A stretch of 5,880 nt of DNA from positions 1-5,880 of the forward strand of contig SCRB01000602.1 of NCBI GenBank assembly GCA_004299545.1, given 5' to 3'. Positions 1-5,437 of this stretch are shown here, piece after piece. The notes under the pieces were generated by a model. The model did not search any database and had not been told where the DNA came from. It saw nothing but the letters and a program-made list of their open reading frames with translations. Source of the stretch: Rhizobiaceae bacterium. GTDB taxonomy: Bacteria; Pseudomonadota; Alphaproteobacteria; Rhizobiales; Rhizobiaceae. Within the stretch, counting starts at the first letter, position 1, and the number at the start of each line of letters is the position of its first letter. The position numbers and the translations under genes were made by a program.

Positions 1-458
1 CTTGCCGTGGAGGACACATTGATGATGGAACCGCCGCCCTGCCTTTCCATCACTGGGATCGCGTGTTTGTAGGCCAGAAACACGCTTTTCAGGTTGACCT
101 CGTGCACCCGGTCCCAATCAGCCTCTTCGGTCTCCACCGGGCCGCCCAGTTGCTCTGTCCCGACATTGTTGTGCAGGATGTCCAGGCGCCCGTATTCCCG
201 AACCGCAGCGGAGACAGCCTGCCGAATGTCGTCGGAGCGCGTGACATTGCATTGGATCGCGTGCGCGATGCCGCCATTTTCCTGAATCCGGCGGCATATG
301 CTTTCCGCCCCCTCAAGCCGCAGATCCGCACAGACGACTGAAGCGCCCTCCCGCGCGAAATAAAGAGCGACCGCCTCGCCATTGCTGAGACCGCCCTCCC
401 CGGCAGAGCTTCCCGCTCCCAAAACCAGCGCAATCTTCCCACGCAATCGGTCTGTCAT
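1..458 (-). CDS. SDR-family NAD(P)-dependent oxidoreductase, N-terminal part (runs off left edge)
   Basis: Short-chain dehydrogenase/reductase, a cytosolic enzyme that oxidises or reduces an alcohol/carbonyl with NAD(P). Only the first 152 codons are in the window; the family is usually about 250 residues, so the C-terminal half with the YxxxK catalytic pair lies to the left. Seen directly: it starts MTDRLRGKIALVLGAG, with a glycine-rich nucleotide-binding loop at residues 14-27 (GAGSSAGEGGLSNG, a lengthened variant of TGxxxGxG), Asp45 at the end of the second strand (in many SDRs this position favours NAD), NNVG at 97-100 (usual NNAG), the structural Asn122 in EVNLKSVF, and INVSS at 146-150 carrying the catalytic serine region. 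Asn71 replaces the usual Asp in the 'DVT' motif. The ATG at 458 is preceded by a purine-rich stretch (GGGACGGG) suitable as a ribosome site. It diverges from a LacI-type regulator and carries that family's type of operator just upstream, which suggests regulated carbon catabolism. The substrate cannot be read from the sequence. Confidence 0.9.
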   Translation of the reverse strand, partial: MTDRLRGKIALVLGAGSSAGEGGLSNGEAVALYFAREGASVVCADLRLEGAESICRRIQENGGIAHAIQCNVTRSDDIRQAVSAAVREYGRLDILHNNVGTEQLGGPVETEEADWDRVHEVNLKSVFLAYKHAIPVMERQGGGSIINVSSTA

Positions 459-475
459 AATCCCGTCCCTGTATA

Positions 476-489
476 TGGAAACGTTTCCA
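476..489. promoter_or_regulatory. LacI/GalR-family operator (perfect 14-bp palindrome)
   Basis: TGGAAACGTTTCCA is a perfect palindrome with a central CpG, the classic form of LacI/GalR-family sites (PurR and CcpA sites share the AAACG/CGTTT core). It lies 17 bases upstream of the SDR start codon and immediately downstream of the candidate -10 box, where a bound repressor would block initiation. The LacI-type gene starts 231 bases to the right on the other strand and is the obvious candidate to bind it. The palindrome is seen directly; the pairing of protein and site is inference from proximity and family behaviour. Confidence 0.75.
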
Positions 490-490
490 G

Positions 491-517
491 AAAATACCTT
501 ATTTAACCGATAGTCAA
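491..517 (-). promoter_or_regulatory. Candidate sigma-70 promoter of the SDR gene
   Basis: Reading the minus strand, TTGACT (complement of 512-517) is followed after 15 bases by TATTTT (complement of 491-496). The -35 is a five-of-six match, but the spacer is shorter than the usual 17. Transcription would start near 484, inside the palindrome at 476-489, giving a leader of about 26 bases before the ATG at 458. This is inferred from motif match and position only. Confidence 0.45.
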
Positions 518-583
518 TACCCGGTTGCTTCCTACATTTTTGTGGACGCCCTTCTGGGCAATGTGGCCGTTGGAATTTCATAA

Positions 584-612
584 TTGATTGATTTTAAATT
601 TGAAATTATAGA
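584..612 (+). promoter_or_regulatory. Candidate sigma-70 promoter of the LacI-type regulator gene
   Basis: TTGATT at 584-589 and TATAGA at 607-612 are separated by exactly 17 bases, within an AT-rich stretch (about 574-616) that contrasts with the GC-rich surroundings. The start of transcription would fall near 619, leaving a leader of about 100 bases before the TTG at 721. A 7-base inverted repeat, AATTTCA at 574-580 and TGAAATT at 601-607, flanks the -35 box and spacer and may bind a regulator. The 14-bp operator at 476-489 is about 130 bases upstream of this start, so direct autorepression through it is not obvious. Confidence 0.45.
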
Positions 613-706
613 TACATCATGACATTTAGGTAATCCGGTTACGCGCAGGTAGATCCGTGCCGCTGATGAAGGGGCGGCTTCTAATATCGTTCTCCCATAT
701 ATGAAC

Positions 707-710
707 GGAG
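707..710 (+). promoter_or_regulatory. Ribosome binding site deciding a TTG start for the regulator
   Basis: GGAG ends 10 bases before TTG at 721. The next in-frame candidate, ATG at 733, has purines running directly into it and no correctly spaced Shine-Dalgarno sequence, so TTG at 721 is preferred. The frame is closed further upstream by TAA at 682-684 with no other good start between. The GGAG can pair with CTCC at 692-695, and a competing hairpin CGTTC (688-692)/GAACG (703-707) is also possible, so the site may be partly masked in the mRNA. Confidence 0.5.
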
Positions 711-720
711 CGAAGAATTT

Positions 721-1794
721 TTGGCCAAGAGGATGAAAAAGCGTGACCCCGACGGCGAGAACGACTGGAACCAACCACGTCGACCGACAATCAAGGATGT
801 AGCGGCCAAAGCCGGCGTGTCGGTGAGCAGTGTCAGCCGGGTTTTGAATGGCGAGCCGTATACCAGCGCCCTGTTGCAAAAGAAGATTATGCGCGCGGTC
901 AGCTCGCTTGGCTTCGAGCCTGACTACACCGCCCAGTCGATGCGCTCCGGAGCAACCAACACCGTAGGTTGCCTGGTTTCGGATATTTCCAACCCGCTCT
1001 ATGGAGACATCCTCAACGGCGCCGAGGAAGAGCTTCAGCGCGCCGGTTACGTCATGGTGCTCGGCACTACAAGATATGAAGCCGAGCGTGAGACGGCGCT
1101 CCTCTCGATCGTTCGCCGGCGGCGGATGGACGGGTTGCTGCTGCTTGCGGGCCACAATGACCAGCCTGCCTTCAGGGACGGTCTGGCCAATCTTGAAATC
1201 CCATGCGTGACTGTCGATCGGGATTTGCCGAACGCCTCGTCTGTACGAAGCGACCACCGTGGGGGAGGGCTGGAGGCCACACGACATCTCATCGGGCTCG
1301 GCCATCGCCGCATCGCCTTGCTGACCGGGCGCATAAATCTCCTGCCGAGCGCGGAAAGACTTGCCGGCTATGAGCAGGCTCATATCGAAGCATGTATACC
1401 GATCGACCGGGCTTTGCTCCGGCCACAAAACCAGGCGACGAGCTTCGCCTTCAGCGACGTCTACGAACTGCTGAAAAGGCCCGACCGACCCACCGCGATC
1501 ATAACGATGGGGACGCATATGCTGGCGAGCGTCATGGAGGCGCTGGCGAGCACGCACATGCAGTATCCGCATGACGTCTCACTGGTATGTATCGGTGATA
1601 CCGACCTGGCCCGATATGCAACGCCCTCGATCAGCACCGTAACCTGGAGCCTGAACGAAATGGGTCGCATCGCGGCAGGAATGCTGATCGATAGGATCAG
1701 GGGCGTAGCATCCGGCGACCCGCAAACGATCCACCTTCCAACCCGGTTCATCCTGAGGAATTCGACCGCGTCTCCCCAGGAGAAGAGGGCATGA
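721..1794 (+). CDS. LacI/GalR-family transcriptional regulator
   Basis: Ligand-responsive DNA-binding repressor of 357 residues. A polar 21-residue tail precedes the LacI helix-turn-helix at about 22-43 (PTIKDVAAKAGVSVSSVSRV). The hinge region at about 66-80 reads FEPDYTAQSMRSG, with Gln72 and Met74 where most relatives have Arg and Leu; that Leu inserts into the central CpG of the operator in LacI and PurR. The periplasmic-binding-protein-like sensor domain starts at TVGCLVSDISNPLYGDIL (81-98) and continues with VDRD at 165-168, GLGHRRIALLTG at 192-203, and the C-terminal STVTWSLNEMGRIAAGML at 305-322. Length is typical for the family (about 330-360). It diverges from the SDR gene and probably represses it through the palindrome at 476-489. 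The effector is likely a sugar, sugar acid or polyol by family precedent, but cannot be identified. The start is the TTG supported by GGAG at 707-710; ATG at 733 would remove four residues. Confidence 0.93.
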   Translation: MAKRMKKRDPDGENDWNQPRRPTIKDVAAKAGVSVSSVSRVLNGEPYTSALLQKKIMRAVSSLGFEPDYTAQSMRSGATNTVGCLVSDISNPLYGDILNGAEEELQRAGYVMVLGTTRYEAERETALLSIVRRRRMDGLLLLAGHNDQPAFRDGLANLEIPCVTVDRDLPNASSVRSDHRGGGLEATRHLIGLGHRRIALLTGRINLLPSAERLAGYEQAHIEACIPIDRALLRPQNQATSFAFSDVYELLKRPDRPTAIITMGTHMLASVMEALASTHMQYPHDVSLVCIGDTDLARYATPSISTVTWSLNEMGRIAAGMLIDRIRGVASGDPQTIHLPTRFILRNSTASPQEKRA

Positions 1795-1920
1795 AAAAGC
1801 CGGGGATGTCACGCAGTCTTTTCGCGTCGTTCGGTGATGGTCGCTGCCCGCCTCCTTGTCATCCCGATCGCAGGATGCGCTATGGGTGCAGCCTACCTAT
1901 CGTTCGGTGAAGGCCCGTGA
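1791..1920 (+). other. Short convergent gap with two tiny overlapping frames, possible gene remnant
   Basis: After the regulator, ATGA at 1791-1794 overlaps its stop and opens a 39-codon frame (1791-1910, starting MKKPGMSRSLFASF). In the +1 frame, 1837-1920 encodes 27 residues with a hydrophobic segment (VAARLLVIPIAGCAMGAAYL). Joined by a frameshift near 1830 they would resemble the start of a membrane or exported protein: basic residues, then a hydrophobic helix. This may be the leftover 5' end of a former gene in the regulator's operon, or chance. Its end overlaps the last 24 bases of the opposite adaptor gene. No hairpin with a T-run was found in 1795-1896 for either converging transcript. 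Confidence 0.2.
1827..1910 (+). repeat. 11-bp direct repeat flanking the convergent gap
   Basis: TCGTTCGGTGA occurs at 1827-1837 and again at 1900-1910, 73 bases apart. The second copy lies within the last codons of the membrane-fusion protein gene on the opposite strand. It may be a trace of a small duplication or rearrangement at the junction between the two loci, or coincidence. No mobile element is seen between the copies. Confidence 0.35.
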
Positions 1921-3234
1921 CATGCTTTCCCGGATCGGCTTCGTCAGGTAATCGAGGAAGGTGCGCTCCGCCGTCTCTATCATCACCTCGACCGGCATGC
2001 CGGGGGTGGCGGTGAAGCCCGGAATGCGGGAAAGCTCGCTCGCCGGCAGCCGGATGCGTGCCAGATAGACCTCCGTGTTCGGGATGGCCGCGTCCGACAG
2101 TGCGTCGGCGGAGACATAATAGACATCCCCGTAGAGCACCGGGGTGGTGCGCCGGTTGAGCGCCACCAGCCGGATCGTTGCCTTCTGGCCGGGCTTCACC
2201 GCATCGATGTCCTTGCGCTGGATCTGCGTTTCGATGATGAGCGGGACGTTGGCGGGCAGGATCTCGAGGATCTTCTTGCCGCTTTCGATGACGCCGCCGG
2301 AGGTGTGGTAATACATCCGCACCACGGTTCCCGACACCGGTGCGTTTATCGTCGAGCGCCGCATGACGTTCTTCGCCTGCCGGCCTTCCTGGCGCACGCC
2401 GTCGAGTTCGCCCTGGCTGCTTTGCAGTTCGTCGAGCGCCTTCTGGTTCAGTTCGGTGACGGTCTGGTTGATCTGCTGGCGGTATTTCTCGATCTGCGCG
2501 TTCGTCTCCATGACTTCCGCGTCGAGCCGGCCGATCTGGCCTTGCGCATCGGCGATCGCCCGCTGGATCGCGTTGACCTCCGGCCTGCGGATGAGTCCTT
2601 CTTCGAGAAGCTTTGTTTTTCCCGCGCTCTCCTGCTGCAGGAAGGCGAGCTGTTCGACCATGGACACGCTCTGCTTGCGGAAGCCTTCCGCCCGGAACTT
2701 CAGCGATTCGATATTCTGCTCGAGCAGGCCGATCTCGCTCTGCTTTCGTGCCTGTGCCGACCGGAAGCTCGCAACCTGCCCGTCAACGATCGAACTGATG
2801 TCGTTATCGTCCCTGTTGTCGGTGATGATGCGCGGAAAGGCGATGTCGGGCTTGTCGTCGATCTCGGCCGAAAGGCGCGCGGCGTTGGCCTCCAGCCGCG
2901 CCTGACGCAGGAAAAGCTGCCGCTGCTTCACCTGGGCGGCGATGCCGTCGAGCCGTATCAGCGGCTGGTTGGCGGTGACGTGGTCGCCTTCGCTGACGAG
3001 GATCTCCTGAATGATCCCGCCTTCAAGGTGCTGGACGACCTTGTTCTCGCCGGTCGCGACGAAGCTGCCCGCACTGATCACAGCGGCGGCTAGCGGCGCC
3101 GTCGCCGCCCATGTGCCGAAGCCGCCGAACGCCAGAACCATCAGGACCGTGCCGGCGAGCACGTGCCTGCGGATCGAACGCGGCACCTGATTGTACCACT
3201 CTATGTCGTGGACCTCGGCGATACTGGTGGCCAT
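1897..3234 (-). CDS. Type I secretion membrane-fusion (periplasmic adaptor) protein, HlyD family
   Basis: Links the inner-membrane ABC exporter to an outer-membrane TolC-type channel, so that cargo leaves the cell in one step. It has 445 residues, normal for PrtE/PrsE/HlyD proteins. Order of parts: short cytoplasmic N-terminus (1-24), a single membrane helix (about 25-47), the first lipoyl half-motif with VVQHLEGGIIQEILVSEGDHV (67-87), a long alpha-helical coiled-coil hairpin rich in Gln, Glu and Ala (about 100-290), the second lipoyl half with INAPVSGTVVRMYYHTSGGV (296-315), and a beta-barrel domain ending in the type I secretion hallmark PGMPVEVMIETAERTFLDYL (411-430) and LTKPI. The start at 3234 is chosen because it overlaps the ABC gene's stop in TGATG and gives a standard N-terminus; the open frame continues to 3375 but would add 47 unlikely residues inside the ABC gene. 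Last gene of the operon; no terminator is evident after it. Confidence 0.93.
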   Translation of the reverse strand: MATSIAEVHDIEWYNQVPRSIRRHVLAGTVLMVLAFGGFGTWAATAPLAAAVISAGSFVATGENKVVQHLEGGIIQEILVSEGDHVTANQPLIRLDGIAAQVKQRQLFLRQARLEANAARLSAEIDDKPDIAFPRIITDNRDDNDISSIVDGQVASFRSAQARKQSEIGLLEQNIESLKFRAEGFRKQSVSMVEQLAFLQQESAGKTKLLEEGLIRRPEVNAIQRAIADAQGQIGRLDAEVMETNAQIEKYRQQINQTVTELNQKALDELQSSQGELDGVRQEGRQAKNVMRRSTINAPVSGTVVRMYYHTSGGVIESGKKILEILPANVPLIIETQIQRKDIDAVKPGQKATIRLVALNRRTTPVLYGDVYYVSADALSDAAIPNTEVYLARIRLPASELSRIPGFTATPGMPVEVMIETAERTFLDYLTKPIRESMSRAFTER

Positions 3235-3236
3235 CA
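3232..3236 (-). promoter_or_regulatory. TGATG stop-start overlap coupling ABC and HlyD genes
   Basis: On the minus strand the TGA ending the ABC gene (3236-3234) shares its A with the ATG of the HlyD-family gene (3234-3232). The only Shine-Dalgarno-like element is AGG about seven bases upstream, so translation of the adaptor is probably coupled to that of the ATPase, which would keep the two subunits in proportion. The overlap is seen directly; the coupling is inferred. Confidence 0.7.
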
Positions 3237-5420
3237 CGCGACCTGTGCCGTTTGCGCCGTCACGGCGGGACCGGTTTTCGCCGCGTTGAGCGGGGCGAGC
3301 GCCTTGAGCACGTCCTGCCGGGAGCCGAACATAGAGACCGTGCCGTTGGAGAGAAGCAGGATCTTGTCGACGCAATTCAAGAGCGACGGCCGCTGCGTGA
3401 TGGTGATGACCGTGATCTTTTCCTGCCTGGCGTGGGAAAGCGCGCGCAGCAGGGCCGCATCGCCCGAGCCATCGAGATTGGAGTTGGGTTCGTCAAGCAC
3501 CACCAGGCGCGGATTGCCGAAAAAGGCGCGCGCCAGCGCGATGCGCTGCTTCTGCCCGCCCGAGAGCGGCGAGCCGTCGGCGGCGACGGTGGTTTCATAG
3601 CCTTGCGGAAAGGTCGAGATCAGTTCGTGGACGTCGGCCAGCATGGCCGCCTTGTAGATGGCGTCGTCGCCGGCGTCGTCGCGCATGCGGCCGATATTGG
3701 CCTTGATGGTGCCGGGGAAGAGTTGCACGTCCTGCGGCAGGTAACCGATATTCTCGCCGAACTGGCGCTGGTCCCAGTTGCGCAGGTCCATCAGGTCGAG
3801 CCTCACATTGCCCGACGTCGGCAGGAGCGAGCCGACCAGCATCTTGCCGAGTGTCGTCTTGCCCGCTCCGGAATCGCCGATGACGGCAAGCGATTCTCCC
3901 GGCGCGAGCGTGAACGAAATGCCGTTCAGCACCACCCGCTTGGTTCCCTGCGGCACGAAGAGCAGGCGCTCCACGTCGAGCCGCCCCTGGGGCCTCGGCA
4001 GTTTCAGCCGCTCGAAGTTGAGCGGCGAGGATTTGAGGAGCGTCGAAATCCGCTCATAGGCGGCGCGGGTGTTGATGAACTGGTGCCAGCCCTCGATCGC
4101 GCCCTCCACGGGGGCGAGCGCACGGCCGGCGATGATCGAGGCGGCGATCACCATGCCGCCGGTGAGTTCGCCCTCGAGCGAAAGATAGGCGCCCCAGCCC
4201 AGCATGGCGACCTGCGCCAGCAGGCGGACGGCCTTAGAGACCGAGGCGGAAATGACGTTGCGGTCCTGCGCCAGCACCTGCGCCTTCAGCGATCCCGCCG
4301 TGTCCTGGCCCCAGATCTTCACCGCCTCCGGGATCATCGCCAGCGCGTTGATGATCTGCGAATTGCGCGCCATCGAATCGAGATGCAAATTGGCCCGGCT
4401 CTGGAAATTGTTGGCCTCATGGAACGAAACCGCCGTCATCTTCTGGTTGACGAAGGCGATCACCAGCAGCAAGAGCGCCGCAATCACGGCGATGATGCCG
4501 AGATGCGGATGCACCAGGAACACCGCCAGCATGAAAAGCGGCGTCAGCGGCGCGTCGAGGAATGAAAGAAGCGTGCCCGACACGAGGAAGCCGCGCAATT
4601 GCTGCAGGTCGCCGAGCGTCTGGTACTCGCGGCCGTTGCTGTTGAGCGAGGCGCGGGCAGCCGCGCCGAGGATGGGGGCGCCGAGTTGAGCCGCCACCTC
4701 GACCGCCGTGCGCATCAGGATGAAGCGGCGGATGGCGTCGAGCACGGCATTGAGGATCACCGCGCCGGCGATCAGAATCGTCAACATCACCAATGTGTCG
4801 ATGGACCGGCTCGTCAGCACCCGGTCGGATATCTGGAAGAGATAGACCGGGATGGCCAGCACCAGCACATTGGTCGCGAGCGTGAAGCCCATGACGATGA
4901 TGAGGTTGCGCCTGACCGCGCGTATTCCGGACTGGAGATTGTCGGCGAGGTTGACCGGGCCGAGGCGCCGGTGAAAGACGTCGCCGCCGACGCTCTCCGT
5001 CCGCTGACGGTCTTGTCTCGGCGCCGCGGCGGCGGGATGCGGCTCCACCTTGACCGGGCCGCTGTCGGCATCTACCGATTTGAGGCTGCCCGGTGCGGCC
5101 GTTTCCTTCGCCAGAGCCGCGTCCGGGCGGTCCGGCGCGAGGATCTCTTCGGCCGCACGCTCCGGCTTTTCCCGGCCATCGCAGGCGGATGCCGAAGCCT
5201 CCGCGCCATCCGTTCCCACCGGACGGAACCAGATCGGCCGCGCCGTCCTGCGCAGGTCGGAGGCGGCCTGATCGACTTCCACCATAAAGCTGTCGAAGGC
5301 GCGATCGAGATCGAGAAGCGCAGCCTTCTTGCGTGTCGTGCCGCCGGGGTCGGCACGGCCGGATGCCGCATCGCCGGCCTCGACCGCCGTCCGCGTGTTC
5401 ACCTTCGCCCGTTCGTTCAT
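3234..5420 (-). CDS. Type I secretion system permease/ATPase (PrtD/PrsD-type ABC exporter)
   Basis: Inner-membrane half-transporter expected to dimerise, recognise the cargo's C-terminal signal and drive export with ATP. It has 728 residues against about 560-590 for typical PrtD proteins; the excess is a low-complexity N-terminal cytoplasmic region (1 to about 155) rich in Ala, Glu, Asp, Arg and Pro. The membrane domain spans about 160-450, with helices near 172-194, 206-228, 283-303, 306-325, 396-415 and 419-437. The nucleotide-binding domain has Walker A GDSGAGKT (515-522), Q-loop Gln563 in YLPQD, signature LSGGQ (619-623), Walker B LVVLDEP (639-645) and D-loop SNLD (647-650). The H-loop position is Gln676 (ITQRPS) instead of the usual His. 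There is no N-terminal C39 peptidase. ATG at 5420 is preferred, with GGGGG five bases upstream; TTG at 5432 is the alternative. It lies between the probable cargo gene and the adaptor gene. Confidence 0.94.
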   Translation of the reverse strand: MNERAKVNTRTAVEAGDAASGRADPGGTTRKKAALLDLDRAFDSFMVEVDQAASDLRRTARPIWFRPVGTDGAEASASACDGREKPERAAEEILAPDRPDAALAKETAAPGSLKSVDADSGPVKVEPHPAAAAPRQDRQRTESVGGDVFHRRLGPVNLADNLQSGIRAVRRNLIIVMGFTLATNVLVLAIPVYLFQISDRVLTSRSIDTLVMLTILIAGAVILNAVLDAIRRFILMRTAVEVAAQLGAPILGAAARASLNSNGREYQTLGDLQQLRGFLVSGTLLSFLDAPLTPLFMLAVFLVHPHLGIIAVIAALLLLVIAFVNQKMTAVSFHEANNFQSRANLHLDSMARNSQIINALAMIPEAVKIWGQDTAGSLKAQVLAQDRNVISASVSKAVRLLAQVAMLGWGAYLSLEGELTGGMVIAASIIAGRALAPVEGAIEGWHQFINTRAAYERISTLLKSSPLNFERLKLPRPQGRLDVERLLFVPQGTKRVVLNGISFTLAPGESLAVIGDSGAGKTTLGKMLVGSLLPTSGNVRLDLMDLRNWDQRQFGENIGYLPQDVQLFPGTIKANIGRMRDDAGDDAIYKAAMLADVHELISTFPQGYETTVAADGSPLSGGQKQRIALARAFFGNPRLVVLDEPNSNLDGSGDAALLRALSHARQEKITVITITQRPSLLNCVDKILLLSNGTVSMFGSRQDVLKALAPLNAAKTGPAVTAQTAQVA

Positions 5421-5425
5421 GGCAG

Positions 5426-5430
5426 CCCCC
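5426..5430 (-). promoter_or_regulatory. Ribosome binding site deciding the ABC gene start
   Basis: GGGGG on the minus strand ends five bases before ATG at 5420, in the 17-base gap after the upstream gene's stop (5440-5438). A TTG at 5432-5430 would add only MGAA in front, and its first base would follow the upstream stop by five bases with a T-rich, purine-poor leader, so ATG at 5420 is favoured. Confidence 0.5.
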
Positions 5431-5437
5431 AAAAATA

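Noticed and set aside
89..442. A 117-codon minus-strand frame at the left edge
   Set aside because: It is out of frame with the SDR coding sequence that starts at 458 and carries the SDR motifs; that frame runs off the window and is the real gene.
548..559. Small hairpin GCCC-TTCT-GGGC in the intergenic region
   Set aside because: A 4-bp stem without a T-run; easily found by chance and at no meaningful position.
532..1572. A 346-codon frame on the minus strand opposite the LacI-type gene
   Set aside because: It lies antisense to a clear LacI-family coding sequence, lacks any recognisable domain, and is explained by GC-biased codon use.
1803..1865. GGGATG/CATCCC arms as a terminator between the convergent genes
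   Set aside because: The arms are only 6 bp with a loop of about 51 bases and no following T-run, so they do not form a credible intrinsic terminator.
2305..3093. A 262-codon plus-strand frame opposite the HlyD gene
   Set aside because: No domain or ribosome site of its own; it mirrors the coiled-coil codons of the adaptor gene.
3235..3375. Upstream extension of the HlyD frame by 47 codons
   Set aside because: It would overlap the ABC gene deeply and add a sequence atypical of HlyD N-termini; the TGATG overlap at 3232-3236 gives a standard start.
3111..4565. A 484-codon plus-strand frame opposite the HlyD and ABC genes
   Set aside because: Arg/His/Glu/Asp-rich translation without recognisable motifs, antisense to well-supported exporter genes; a typical high-GC shadow.
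3234..5420. ABC protein as a peptidase-containing bacteriocin exporter
   Set aside because: The N-terminal extension has no C39 Cys/His motif, and the adaptor has PrtE/HlyD-type C-terminal features.
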